The notes beneath the pieces are model-generated. The model worked only from the letters and a program-made list of their open reading frames with translations. It was not told the DNA's origin and did no database searches. Made by a program: the position numbers and the translations under genes. Positions 1 through 9,909 of a stretch of DNA of 64,000 bases are shown here, piece by piece. Every line of letters starts with the position of its first letter. Position 1 is the stretch's first letter. The stretch comes from Charina bottae (taxonomy: Eukaryota > Chordata > Lepidosauria > Squamata > Charinaidae): the NCBI GenBank assembly GCA_023362775.1, contig JALMGJ010000016.1, positions 6,189,001 to 6,253,000 on the forward strand. Reading direction: 5' to 3'.

Positions 1-102
1 CCATGCTTCTGGAAAAAAACAAACACCAACTTAAAAAAAATATCAGCAAGCTTTGTTTTTCCTTCCTTGTAATAGCAAACACAAAGGGCAGTGAAACAGA
101 AT
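1..102. other. Intronic or intergenic flank
   Basis: AT-rich sequence flanking the 3' end of the BovB element. No gene or repeat is recognised here. Confidence 0.6.
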
Positions 103-117
103 TTTTGTTGTTGTTGT

Positions 118-1523
118 TCAGTCGTTTAGTCTTGTCCGACTCTTCGTGACCTCATGGACCGTAGCACACCAGGCCTTCCTGTCCTCCACTGTCTCCCGGA
201 GTTTACTCAAATTCATGTTCATTACAACGGTGATGCTATCTAACCATCTCATCCTCTGCCGTCCCCTTCTCCTTTTGCCTTCAGTCTTTCCCAGCATCAG
301 GGTCTTTTCCAGTGAGTCCTCTCTTTGCATTAGGTGGCCAAAGTATTTGAGCTTCAGCTTCAGTATCTGTCCTTCCAATGAGCAGTCAGGGTTGATTTCC
401 TTTAGGGTTGACTGATTTGACCTCCTTGCAGTCCAAGGGACTCTTAAGAGTCTTCTCCAGCACCACAGTTCGAAAGCATCAATTCTTTGGCGCTCACCCT
501 TCCTTATGGTCCAGCTCTCAAAGCCATACATTACTACTGGGAAAACCATAGCTTTAATCATACGGACCTTTGTCAGCAAGGTGATATCTCTGCTTTTTAA
601 TATGCTGTCTAGGTTTGCCATAGCTTTCCTCCCAAGGAGCAAGCGTCTTTTAATTTCATGGCTGCAGTCACCGTCTGCGGTGATCTTGGAGCCCAAGAAA
701 ATAAAATCTGTCACTGCTTCCATTTCTTCCCCTTCTATTTGCCAGGAAGTGATGGGACCAGATGCCATGATCTGAGATTTTTTAATGTTGAGTTTCAAGC
801 CAGCTTTTGCACTCTCCTCTTTCACCCTCATCAAGAGGCTCTTTAGTTCCTCTTCACTTTCTGCCATTAGGGTGGTATCGTCTGCATATCTGAGGTTGTT
901 GATATTTCTCCCGGCAATCTTAACTCCAGCTTGTGATTCATCCAGCCCGGCATTTCTCATGATGTACTCTGCATATACGTTAAATAAGCAGGGTGATAAT
1001 ATACAGCCTTGTCGTACTCCTTTCCCAATTTTGAACCAATCGGTTGTTCCATGTCTGGTTCTAACTGTTGCTTCTTGACCCGCATACAGGTTTCTCAGGA
1101 GACAGGTAAGGTGGTCTGGTACTCCCATCTCTTTAAGAATTTGCCACAGTTTGTTCTGATCCACACAATCAAAGGCTTTAGCGTAGTCAATGAAGCAGAA
1201 GTAGTTGTTTTTCTGGAACTCTCTTGCTTTTTCCATGATCCAGAGAATGTTGGCAATCTGATCTCTAGTTCCTCTGCCTCTTCGAAACCCAGCTTGCACT
1301 TCTGGTAGTTCTCGGTTCACATACTGCTGAAGCCTAGCTTGTAGGATTTTGAGCATAACCTTGCTAGCATTTGAAATGAGTGCAATTGTATGGTAGTTTG
1401 AACATTCTTTGGCATTGCCCTTCTTTGGAATTGGAACGTAAACTGACCTTTTCCAATGCTGTGGCCACTGTTGAGTTTTCCAAATTTGTTAGCATATTGA
1501 GTGCAGCACTTTAACAGCATCAT
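118..1523 (-). pseudogene. BovB reverse transcriptase (C-terminal half of ORF2), frameshifted
   Basis: The larger frame (118-1356, 412 residues) carries the RT palm. QAGFRRGRGTRDQ lies near residues 20-32, FIDYAKAFDCVD (first catalytic aspartate) near 55-66, the GVRQGCILSP motif near 113-122, and the catalytic box LRYADDTTLM near 154-163. It ends with the C-terminal HEVTKSRTRLND seen in BovB. The preceding frame (1317-1523) holds the start of the RT (KGQFTFQFQRRAMPKN) and is separated by a frame shift near 1320-1360. In an intact element this protein makes cDNA by target-primed reverse transcription. The catalytic residues remain but the frame breaks disable it. Confidence 0.9.
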
Positions 1524-1653
1524 CTTTTAGGATTTTAAATAGCTCAGCTGGGATACTGTCTTCTCCGCTAGCTTTGTTGTGAGTAATGCTTCCTAAGGCC
1601 CACTTGACTTCACTCTCTAGGATGTCCGGCTCAAGGTCAGTGACCACACCGTC

Positions 1654-2211
1654 CTATTTATCAGGGACATTAAGATCTTTCTTGTATAGTTCTTCTGTGT
1701 ATTCTTGCCACCTCTTCTTAATCTCTTCTGCTTCTGTTAGGTCCCTGCCTTTTTTGTCCTTTTTCATGCCCATCTTTGCACGAAACGTTCCCATGATATC
1801 TCCGATTTTCTTGAAGAGATCTCCAGTCTTCCCCATTCTATTGTTTTCCTCAATTTCTTTGCATTGTTCATTTAAGAAGGCCTTCTTATCTCTCCTTGCT
1901 ATTATCTGGAAATATGCATTCAGTTGGTTATATCTTTCCCTTTCTCCCTTGCCTTTTGCTTTCCTTCTTTCCTCAGCTACTTGTAAAGCCTCATCAGTCA
2001 GCCACTTTGCTTTCTTGCATTTCTTTTTCTTTGGGTTGGTTTTAGTTGCTGCCTCCTGTACAACGTTACGAACTTCCATCCATAGTTCTTCAGGCACTCT
2101 GTCTACCAGCTCTAATTCTTTAAATCTATTCCTCACCTCCACTGTATATTCATAAGGGATATGATTTTGGTCATACCTGAGTGGTCTACTGTTTTTCCCT
2201 AAGTTCTTCAA
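1654..2211 (-). pseudogene. BovB linker between endonuclease and RT
   Basis: A 185-residue lysine- and glutamate-rich frame lies between the endonuclease and RT blocks of the same element. It contains IKKRWQEYTEELYKKD near its end, a segment typical of the region just before RT in RTE-clade proteins. It ends at a stop at 1654, whereas an intact element reads through into the RT. Confidence 0.8.
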
Positions 2212-2364
2212 TTTAAGCCTAAATTTTGTGATGAGAAGCTCATGATCTGAGCCACAGTCAGCTCCAGGACTTGCTTTTGCTGATTTTATAGAGCTTCTCC
2301 ATCTTTGGCTGCAAAGTATATAATCAATCTGATTTTGGTACTGACCATCTGGTGATGTCCATGT

Positions 2365-3024
2365 TTAGAGTCGTCTCTTGTGTTGTTGGAAAAGAGTGTT
2401 TGCTATGACCAGCATGTTCTCTTGACAAAACTCTATTAGCCTTTGCCCTGCTTCATTTTGTACTCCAAAGCCGAATTTGCCTGTTATTCTGGTTATTTCT
2501 TGACTTCCTACTTGAGCCTTCCAGTCCCCTATGATGAAAATGACATCTTTTTTTGGTCTTAGTTCTAGAAGGTGTTCTAGGTCTTCATAGAACTGGTCGA
2601 CTTCAGCTTCTTCAGCTTCAGTGGTTGGGGCATAGACTTGGATTATTGTTATGTTGAATGGTTTGCCTTGGATTCGAACTGAGTCCATTCTGTCCTTTTT
2701 AAGGTTGTACCCCAGTACTGCCTTTCCCACTCTTTTATTGACTATGAGGGCTACTCCATTTCTTCTAAGAGATTCTTGCCCACAGTAGTATATATAATGG
2801 TCATCTGAATTAAATTCGCCCATTCCTGTCCATTTTAGTTCGCTGATTCCCAAGATGTCGATGTTCAGTCTTGTCATCGCATGTTTGACCGCATCCAGCT
2901 TACCTTGATTCATAGAACTTACATTCCAGGTTCCTATGCAATATTGTTCTTTACAGCATCGGACTTTCCTTCCACTTCCAGACACATCCACAACTGAGCT
3001 TTGTTTCGGCTTCGGCCCAACCAC
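2365..3024 (-). pseudogene. BovB apurinic-like endonuclease domain
   Basis: The 219-residue frame reads as an AP-endonuclease-like domain, which nicks target DNA to start retrotransposition. Visible motifs are IGTWNVSSMNQGKLD near residues 30-44, the metal-binding ISELKWTG near 60-67, and FIIGDWKAQVGS near 163-174, where family members usually have GDFNA; the F/N to W/K change may itself be inactivating. The frame ends early at a stop (2365) before the C-terminal SDH part of the domain. A short upstream frame at 3037-3282 (GGNGNPLQYPCQENPMDS) is the leader of the same protein behind a stop. Confidence 0.88.
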
Positions 3025-3300
3025 TTCACTCTTTTTTTAGCTACTCGGAATTGCCCTCTGCTCTTCCCCAGTAGCATATTGGACACCTTCTGACCTGAGG
3101 GGCTCATCTTCCAGCGTCATATCTTTTGGGTTTTTGATACTGTCCATGGGGTTTTCTTGGCAAGGATACTGGAGTGGGTTGCCATTTCCTCCTCCAGTGG
3201 ACCATGTTTTGTTTGAACTCTCTGTCATGACCTGTCCGTCTTGACCTGACTTCATTGAGTTACGCAAGCCCCTTCGCCACAAGTAGTCAGTGATCCATGA

Positions 3301-3469
3301 AGGGGCAAAGAACCTTAGGTCACAATATTTTCATGTTAATCCCGAGTTAGTGCATCATATTCCATGCCCTGGTCCTTTTAATCTGTGGAATAGTTAGTTC
3401 AGTGTTATTGTTGAAGTTGTTTGTAGACTAAAATGCTTCATATGATTACCTATTTATTTATTTTTATTT
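3301..3469. other. Unassigned spacer
   Basis: AT-rich sequence between the BovB 5' end and the next repeat. Nothing is recognised in it. Confidence 0.5.
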
Positions 3470-3522
3470 AAATGATTTATATGGACACCATCTCACAACA
3501 GTGACTCTAGGCAGCATTTATT
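3470..3522 (-). repeat. L2-like LINE 3' tail fragment
   Basis: The block atttatatggacaccatctc followed by acaacagtgactctaggcag is a diverged reverse complement of the 3' end of the L2-like LINE at 38370-38420. Only the terminal ~50 bp is present. Confidence 0.6.
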
Positions 3523-3524
3523 TA

Positions 3525-3965
3525 TTTATTTATCCAACTTATATTACAAGGATTAAAACAACAACAAATAACCCATAATGTCCAAGGTTAAAACAATCAA
3601 CCGCCAAATTGCAAAAAGAACCCCACAAAACACCTACATATCAAGACTGAAGCTTGCTTTACCTCACTCAATGGCTTCATGTATTTGTTAAATAGGACCA
3701 GGAAGACAATAAACCCAAGTGACACCCCACAAAGCAGGGGTATGGGGTTCAACCTCACCCAACACTGACTGGAACTGGCTCCAGAGAAAGGAGGAAAAGC
3801 ACTGCAAAACAGTTCCTCCCCTCCCAGTGCTCGAGAAAGGAGAGCAGAAAGGAGAGAGGAACAGTGGAGGTCGGAGAGGCTATGTGTGAGAATGTAGCCC
3901 CTCCCTCCTAAATAAGCTCCACCTGGGTCTGCCTCTATAAAAAGGGAGCCACAAGCCCAAACCAT
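3525..3965 (-). other. 3' UTR of the R4 element
   Basis: Follows the stop of the endonuclease frame on the minus strand and ends in an (ATAA)n tail next to the L2-like fragment. An open frame at 3597-3965 has no recognisable domain and is taken as UTR. Confidence 0.55.
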
Positions 3966-4494
3966 TCATTGGGGACAACCTGGGAGTTTGAGGGTTCTGC
4001 CCAGTATCTTAGCAGTTCCTATCACTGCACTCTTCTGGACAGAGAGCTCTGATGTTGTTCCTGGCATCTGTTGGAGCCACTCTCCCAGCTTAGGAGTCAC
4101 AGCCTCGAGTGCTTCTACCACCACTGGGACCACTTTGGCCTTCACTTTCCACATCCACTCCAGTTCCTCCTTCAGGCCCTGGTACTTCTCCAGCTTCTCA
4201 CACTCCTTTTTCCTGATGTTGCTGTCACTTGGCACCGCTACATCTATCACCACCAGCGTCTTCTGGTCCTTGTCTACTACCACAATGTCAGGCCAATACC
4301 TGCCTGTCTGTCTGGATCTGGAAGTCCCATAGGATCTTAGCCCTGTCATTCTCCATGACTTTCTGTGGAATCTCCCATCTGGACTTTGGAGGGTCTAGCC
4401 CATACGCTGTGCAGATGTTCCTGTACACAATGCCAGCTACTTGGTTGTGCCGTTCAGTGTATGCTGTTCTTGCCTTCATCTTACACACTGCCAC
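3966..4494 (-). pseudogene. R4 restriction-like endonuclease and C-terminus
   Basis: Two overlapping frames make up the C-terminus. The upstream one (4288-4494) has RHNQVAGIVYRNICTAYGLD and RAKILWDFQIQTDRQVLA. The downstream one (3966-4349) has WPDIVVVDKDQKTLVVIDVA, which contains the PD...D core of the restriction-like endonuclease that nicks target DNA in R2/R4 elements, then EKLEKYQGLKEELEWMWKVK, and ends LGRTLKLPGCPQ. The join near 4288-4349 is a frame shift. This endonuclease type separates the element from BovB, L1 and L2, which use an AP-like endonuclease. Confidence 0.85.
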
Positions 4495-4596
4495 TATGTG
4501 TTGGACTGTCTCTGAGACCTCTCAGCACAGTCTGCACCTTGAGTCCTGTCTAGTGTGGTAGACCCCTGCCTCTATGGATTGGGTACTTAGTGCCTA

Positions 4597-4872
4597 TTAT
4601 TGTGCTGCTATGATCAGTGCCTCAGTGCTGTCTTTTAGTCCAGCCCTTTCCAGCCACTGGTAAGATTTCCTAAGGTCAGCCACCTCAGCTATCTGTTGAT
4701 GGTACATCCAATGCAGGGCCTTGTCTTGCCATGGCACTTCCTCTGCTTGATCTTCCTTCCATGTCTGCTGCTGCCTCAGGCATTCTCTCAACAGCTCATC
4801 TTTAGGTGCCATCTTACTGATGTACTCCTGGATGCTCTGGGTCTCATTCAGGACAGTGGCTTTAACACTCAC
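4597..4872 (-). pseudogene. R4 post-RT segment
   Basis: A 91-residue frame carries SVKATVLNETQSIQEYISKM and VADLRKSYQWLERAGLKDST. Both match the region between RT and the endonuclease in R4-type proteins. The 66 bp upstream (4873-4938) continue the same homology up to the L1 insertion point. Confidence 0.8.
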
Positions 4873-4920
4873 CAGACCTCGCCCACCCTCTTTCCACCTG
4901 GTGTACAGTCTCTGGGTGTT

Positions 4921-4938
4921 GGACTTGGGTTACATTGT
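4921..4938. repeat. Target-site duplication of the L1 insertion (left copy)
   Basis: ggacttgggttacattgt occurs here and again, identical, at 6406-6423. The two copies flank the insertion in the R4 ORF. Confidence 0.95.
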
Positions 4939-5065
4939 AATGAAACTTTATTATATAAAATTGTTTCAACATACAACATATATACATACACATACACATT
5001 TTACATATATACATACACACAAATCATATATACATACATATAAAAGGAGAAGAAGAAAAAACATA

Positions 5066-5598
5066 CCGTATTTTCCGGCGTATTAGACGACTTTTTAACC
5101 CAGGAAAATATTCTCAAAAGTCGGGGGTCGTCTTATACACCGGAAAATACGGTACTCGCCGTATAAGACCTCTCCTGGCCAAGTGCAGCCGCTCGCCGGA
5201 ACGCAGCCCCCAGGGAAGAGCAGGAGGACGAGCTTGGGAGAAACGTGGGGAGGGGGAGCAAGCTCCGTTCCCTCGGAGCAGCCTTGGGAAGGGAGGGGGC
5301 AAAACGCAGTGGCTCCACGACGGGCTCCAAAGTCGCCCACAACACTCAACGGGCGCCTCGCTTCACCTCGCCTCGCCTTCCCTTCCCCTCCCAGCCGCGC
5401 TTTCAATGGAGCGGGGCCCCAGAATTGGCCGCGTTTCCTACCAGGCTTCTCTTTCCCCAACCGCTGCTCTTGCTGCCGCTGCTTTTAGTGTCGCTGGTGC
5501 CACTCAGCGAACTACGTAACAAAAAAACGATGGAAGTTCTCTGGCTGGATGTGAGCTGGACATCTTCACTCAGCACAACTGAATCTACAAGCAGCGAA

Positions 5599-5632
<34 letters not shown>

Positions 5633-6262
5633 AAGGCAAGAGAATGGCCACAATCCCAGAGTTCTGACTGCCATCTTGAATTTATTGTCCCCCGCCTCCA
5701 TGGACACCCATGGCCCGGGATCCAAACGGGAAGAGCAAAAGAGCCCTCGGGACTTCACGTGCCTTCAGGCTGCCAGGGGAAAAGGTAGTTCGCTGAGCGG
5801 CACCAGCAACGCTAAAAGCAGCGGCAGCAAGAGCAGCGGTTGGGGAAAGGGAAGCCTGGTAGGAAACACGGCCAATTCTGGGGCCCCGCTCCATTGAAAG
5901 CGTGGCTGGGAGGGGAAGGGAAGGCGAGGCAAGGTGAAGCGAGGCGCCCGTTGAGTGTTGTGGGCGACTTTGGAGCCCGTCGTGGAGCTACTGCGTTTTG
6001 CCCCCTCCCTTCCCAAGGCTGCTCCGAGGGAACGGAGCTCGCTCCCCCCTCCCCGCATTTCTCCGTGGAGCGACGGGACCCAATGCAGTACGCCGCCCTA
6101 CGCTCGTCCTCCTGCTCTTCCCTGGGGGCTGTGTTCCGGCGAGCGGCTGCACTTGGCCAGGAGAGGTCTTATATGGCGAGTATATCCCAAACTCTATATT
6201 TTAACTGGAAAAGTTGGGGGTCGTCTTATATGCCCAGTTGTCTTATATGCCAGAAAATATGG
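5066..6262. mobile_element. Fold-back (long inverted repeat) DNA element
   Basis: The ends are ccgtattttccggcgtatta on the left and, on the right, the inverted tatgccagaaaatatgg, both next to TA. Behind them lie inverted arms of about 450 bp (5066-5516 and 5784-6262) around a 267-bp spacer with a (GT)n run at 5602-5629. The arms are GC-rich and carry mirror-image open frames on opposite strands (5095-5460 and 5840-6298), which reflect the inverted repeat and not a gene. No transposase is present, so it is non-autonomous. TA flanks suggest a Tc1/mariner-like superfamily, but this is not settled. Confidence 0.75.
5602..5629. repeat. (GT)n microsatellite
   Basis: Uninterrupted GT dinucleotides in the spacer of the fold-back element. 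Confidence 0.95.
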
Positions 6263-6405
6263 TACATAAAAATAAAAAAAATGAAAAATAAAAAATAGGT
6301 GTCCGATTCCCGATTATCTTTACAGTGACTAGTATATCAATATAATTTTTTTCTTACTTGTCTTAGTTACATATTGATACATTTGTATTTCTAATATAAT
6401 TAATC

Positions 6406-6423
6406 GGACTTGGGTTACATTGT
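6406..6423. repeat. Target-site duplication of the L1 insertion (right copy)
   Basis: Identical to 4921-4938; the R4 ORF resumes immediately to its right. Confidence 0.95.
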
Positions 6424-7085
6424 CAGGAGCTTCCGGGTCTTCATATCAGCAGCCTCCATGTCCTCCTTTGGCCAGCTCACTATACCGGCAGGGTATCTGA
6501 TGACTGGCAGGGCAAACATGTTGATGGCGTAGATCTTGTTCTTCCCATTGAGCTGGCTCTTTAGGACCTGTCTTATCCTTTGATGGTACTTGGATATTGC
6601 TGTCTTCCTTGCCTCCTCATCGTGGTTCCCAGGTGTCTGTGGAATACCAAGGTACTTGTAGCTGGTCTGTATGTCTGCTATGTGGCCTGCTGGTAGTTCC
6701 ACCCCATCAGTCTTAACTACCTTCCCTCTCTTTACTACCATCTGGCCACACTTCTCTAGTCCGAACGACAACCCAATGTTCTCACTGTAGATCCGTCTCA
6801 GGTAGATCAGTGAGTTGATGTCTCATTCACTCTTCGAATACAGCTTGATGTCATCCATGTAGAGGAGGTGGCTGATGATAGTTCCATTCTTTAACTTGTA
6901 TCCGTTTCCAGTTCTTGTGATAATCTGGCTGAGGAGGTTCAAGCCCATGCAGAACAGCAGTGGGGACAGTACATCACCTTGGTATATGCTTCACTTGATG
7001 GCCACTTGTGTGAGCTGCCTTGAGTTGACTTCCATGTGTGTGGCATTGAGTCGTAGGCTTTCCTGTACTAAATCCAGGCTGTGCT
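6415..7085 (-). pseudogene. R4 reverse transcriptase palm and thumb
   Basis: On the minus strand the region 6772-7085 shows SIYQGDVLSPLLFC and the catalytic HLLYMDDIKLYSKSE, split by stops. The open frame 6415-6771 continues with MSFGLEKCGQMVVKRGKVVK, SYKYLGIPQTPGNHDEEARK and VIRYPAGIVSWPKEDMEAAD, ending at KTRKLLTM where the L1 insertion cuts it. Compared with known R4 proteins, roughly 30 residues after MPHTW are missing (near 7035-7050), which would remove part of the palm. Confidence 0.82.
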
Positions 7086-7925
7086 CTAATTGGTCTGTCT
7101 AGACCTTGAGTCTTGGGCAACTGCTCTGTTTATGAGCAACTGGTGTTTGGAGCCTCTGGTGTTGTTCCCAATGCTCTTCTGAGCTGTGCTCATATACTGG
7201 CCCATATGGTCCTGCAGCTTGGCGGCTATGATGCCTGATAGGACTTTCCATGTTGTGGGGAGGCAGGTAATTGGGTGGTAGTTGGATGGTGTTGTTCCCT
7301 TTTTGGGGTCTTTCATGACCAGCACTGTCCTACCTTGTGTTAGCCACTCTGGGTGGGAGCCTGCTGCTAGCAGCTGGTTCATTTGTGCTGCTAGGCATTC
7401 ATGCTCTGCTGTTAGTTTCTTTAGCCAGTAGGCGTGGATCATGTCTGGGCCAGGTGTTGTCCAGCTTTTCATGTTCTTGACCTGCTGTTGGATGTCTTCT
7501 ACTGTGATGGTGACTGGTTCCTGCTCTGGGAGATTTCTGTGGTCTGCTCTCATGTCCTGCAGCCACTTTGCACTGGTGTTATGAGTCTTCTCTTTCTCCC
7601 ATATCTTCCTCCAGTACTGTTCAGTTTCTGCTTTTGGTGGCTCTGCTGTTCCTGAATTGTTGCACTGCAGTTGGGAGTACACCTTGGATGGTTCTTTGGC
7701 GAACAGGGCATTTATCTTCTTGGCCTCTGCTTCTCTAGTGTATCTCCTTAGCCTGGTGGCCAGTGCTGTGAGCCTTTGTTTAGCAGTCTCTAGGGCTTCA
7801 GATGGAGTCAGGCACTTGTATTTTTTCAGTAGCTGAATCTTATCCTTAATCTCCACACCCTTCTGTAGTTCTACCAGCTCACTAACTTCTCTCCAGATTG
7901 CCTTGATTTTAGCCTCCAACCTCAT
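7086..7925 (-). pseudogene. R4 reverse transcriptase N-terminal part
   Basis: A 279-residue frame, the longest intact piece of this element. Motifs are EALETAKQRLTALATRLRRY near residues 44-63, KVYSQLQCNN near 81-90, MKSWTTPGPDMIHAYWLKKL near 152-171, GRTVLVMKDPKKGTTPSNYH near 198-217 and GNNTRGSKHQLLINRAVAQD near 254-273. These are the fingers motifs of R4-type RT. It ends at a stop after SRQTN. Sequence similarity to the family stops at about 7925, so the element is 5' truncated. Confidence 0.85.
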
Positions 7926-7930
7926 TTTTG

Positions 7931-8560
7931 AAGCCCATTTAGCAGTCTGTTAGAACTACTGAAATGGAGCAGAGCTGATATGCTCATGTACAGAAAAAGA
8001 ATATTGTTTAAAAACAGACCCCATGAGGATATTAGAGAGATCCATGTTAGTCTTACACCTTTAGCCCACCCAAGCATAAAGAAACACACACTTAGACATG
8101 GCAGGTATGAAAAGTAAGTAGAAAAGAGTCCTTATGTTTATTCATTGCAGGTACAGCATTTTCGGTAGATAAATGATGTTCCATTTCTTCTTTCTGTTCC
8201 CTAAACTTAGTTAACTCTTGCCCCTCATTGCTGGCAAGAGATGCATGTAGAAAGGGGAAAAAATCTCCTAGGCCCATCCATGGCCTAGGATGGAGCACCA
8301 CACAGCTGTGTGCATTGCTCCCAGTCGAAGGAGGAGAGAGAGAGAGAGGAAGTGGGAGTGGCCACAAACAGCTTCCTCAAAAGTATGGAGAGCTTGCATC
8401 CTAGAGCAACCATCCATTTGCTGATGAGGCATGCTGGATTTGCCAGAATCTCAAACAATTTTCCCCGGGGGGTATGTACTACTGTTCTTCTTGATCATGT
8501 AGCCAAGCACTCCACTGAGCCTTGGTAATTGGTCTTGAGAGTTGACTGTAGCTAGTTTAT
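7931..8560. other. Unassigned intron stretch
   Basis: No gene or known repeat is recognised. It contains a short purine-rich (GA) run at 8329-8350. Confidence 0.5.
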
Positions 8561-8690
8561 CCATGATCTTTTGCCTCATATCAGCTGCTGTGCTCTGTAA
8601 TGGAGGGGGAGGCAATGAGTTCTTTTAATTGTTATTTTTATAATGTATGTAGAACTTTATGTATGTGTACATGTACTCTATGTATATATG

Positions 8691-8766
8691 TACGTATGTA
8701 TGTATGTATGTGTATGTATATATGTATATGTATGTACATGTATGTATGTGTATGTATGTATGTATG
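8691..8766. repeat. (TGTA)n microsatellite
   Basis: Imperfect TGTA/TGTATG tetranucleotide repeats directly outside the tRNA-like head. The mirrored copy is at about 9909-10000. Confidence 0.9.
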
Positions 8767-8836
8767 AGTGGCTGGATAGCGTAGTGGTTAGAGCGCTGCC
8801 TTTGGAGTGGGAGACTGGGGTTCAAATCCCGGCTGT
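8767..8836 (+). promoter_or_regulatory. tRNA-like pol III promoter block of the left arm
   Basis: tagcgtagtgg (8777-8787) fits the A-box and ggttcaaatcc (8819-8829) fits the B-box, with normal tRNA spacing. This is the SINE-type internal promoter pattern, here fused to the R4 coding start about 190 bp downstream. Confidence 0.7.
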
Positions 8837-9026
8837 ACCTACCTTACCAGTAGGGGTCCTTGGGCAAAGATCCCCTAATTCTTCACCTGCCTACCTCAAA
8901 TATGAGAGTGACACTAAGAGAGTCATGCCAGCTCAGACGTTGCCCGGATTAACAAGGTCCGCATCAGATGTTGGGGAGCCAGGACAATCTGACGATAAGT
9001 GGGCTACTGGAACAAACCATACATAG

Positions 9027-9317
9027 ATGAAACAAGAGAACCTGGAATTGATGGAATGCTACTACAACAGTAGACCTAATGAGAAGGGATATATGAAACA
9101 TATGAGGGAACTATGGATGGACAAAAGACCTGCATCCACACTAACTGAGAAACAGCTAGTTACCCAACGCTTCAACAAAGTGAAGAGGAAGCTGCTCTCA
9201 CAACTTGAGATAGAAATACTACACATTATATCCCAGACTCAAGAAGACCTGGAAGAACAACTGGAGGTGCAGCCAACACCTGAAGCTGGAACGTCACTGC
9301 CACCCCCTCCATTACAG
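9027..9317 (+). pseudogene. R4-type ORF N-terminal domain, plus-strand copy
   Basis: Starts MKQENLELMECYYNSRPNEK, continues LWMDKRPASTLTEKQLVTQR and KRKLLSQLEIEILHIISQTQ, and reaches LPPPPLQ before the palindrome centre. I recognise this as the N-terminal Myb-like DNA-binding region found in R4-type LINE proteins; that link rests on memory of the family. A stop (HT*M) separates it from an upstream frame (8643-9026) that reads through the tRNA-like head. Only the N-terminus is present, so no functional protein is made. Confidence 0.7.
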
Positions 9318-9358
9318 ATCACAGCAATTATCTTTTGCCTCATATCAGCTGCTGTGCT

Positions 9359-9649
9359 CTGTAATGGAGGGGGTGGCAGTGACGTTCCAGCTTCAGGTGT
9401 TGGCTGCACCTCCAGTTGTTCTTCCGGGTCTTCTTGAGTCTGGGATATAATGTGTAGTATTTCTATCTCAAGTTGTGAGAGCAGCTTCCTCTTCACTTTG
9501 TTGAAGCGTTGGGTAACTAGCTGTTTCTCAGTTAGTGTGGATGCAGGTCTTTTGTCCATCCATAGTTCCCTCATATGTTTCATATATCCCTTCTCATTAG
9601 GTCTACTGTTGTAGTAGCATTCCATCAATTCCAGGTTCTCTTGTTTCAT
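9359..9649 (-). pseudogene. R4-type ORF N-terminal domain, minus-strand copy
   Basis: Mirror copy of 9027-9317 with the same MKQENLELMECYYNSRPNEK start. It differs at one visible residue in the overlapping part (proline for leucine in SQTQEDPEEQ). Confidence 0.7.
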
Positions 9650-9841
9650 CTATGTATGGTTTGTTCCAGTAGCCCACTTATCGTCAGATTGTCCTGGCTC
9701 CCCAACATCTGATGCGGACCTTGTTAATCCGGGCAACGTCTGAACTGGCATGACTCTCTTAGTGTCACTCTCATATTTGAGGTAGGCAGGTGAAGAATTA
9801 GGGGATCTTTGCCCAAGGACCCCTACTGGTAAGGTAGGTAC

Positions 9842-9909
9842 AGCCGGGATTTGAACCCCAGTCTCCCACTCCAAAGGCAGCGCTCTAACCACTACGCTAT
9901 CCAGCCACT
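9842..9909 (-). promoter_or_regulatory. tRNA-like pol III promoter block of the right arm
   Basis: Inverted copy of 8767-8836, with the same A-box and B-box matches on the minus strand. Confidence 0.68.

Larger units (their letters stand above)
103..3300 (-). mobile_element. BovB (RTE-clade) LINE, near full length, inactive
   Basis: On the minus strand the order is a short N-terminal leader (3037-3282), an apurinic-type endonuclease (2365-3024), a linker (1654-2211) and a reverse transcriptase (118-1523), ending in a (TTG)n/(CAA)n tail at 103-119. The span of about 3.2 kb is the usual length of BovB, so 5' truncation is small or absent. Stops and frame shifts split the single ORF into at least four pieces, so this copy cannot make its protein. 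BovB is abundant in squamates and ruminants and is a known case of horizontal transfer. No convincing target duplication was found at the ends. Confidence 0.9.
4939..6405 (-). mobile_element. Truncated L1 3' end inserted in R4 and itself interrupted
   Basis: The insertion is bounded by the 18-bp duplication. Its own outer sequence is 4939-5063 and 6265-6405 (about 265 bp), AT-rich, with cgattcccgattatctttac resembling the L1 3' UTR at 41840-41870. This is consistent with a heavily 5'-truncated L1 on the minus strand. A fold-back DNA element sits inside it at about 5066-6262. Assignment to L1 rests on short similarity and on the long target duplication. Confidence 0.65.
3525..7930 (-). mobile_element. 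R4-clade (Rex6/Dong-type) LINE, 5' truncated and interrupted
   Basis: Reading on the minus strand from 7925 down, the pieces follow the order of one R4-type ORF: RT N-terminal region (7086-7925), RT palm with YMDD (about 6772-7085), RT thumb (6415-6771), post-RT region (4597-4872), then a zinc-finger-like part and restriction-like endonuclease (3966-4494), and a 3' UTR (3525-3965). The ORF is cut at 4938/6406 by an L1 insertion flanked by an 18-bp duplication, and the reading resumes on the far side. Other damage is an internal RT deletion near 7035-7050 and scattered stops. R4-clade LINEs are known from Anolis. The N-terminal domain is missing here but similar sequence occurs in the palindrome at 8.6-10.06 kb. 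Confidence 0.88.

Noticed and set aside
5095..6298. Long open frames on both strands with matching proteins
   Set aside because: They are mirror translations of the two arms of the fold-back element, with no domain and low-complexity composition.
8767..8836. A tRNA gene call at 8.77 kb, 9.84 kb or 28.86 kb
   Set aside because: A- and B-boxes are present but the cloverleaf is degenerate and the block is fused to retroelement sequence, so it is a tRNA-like head.
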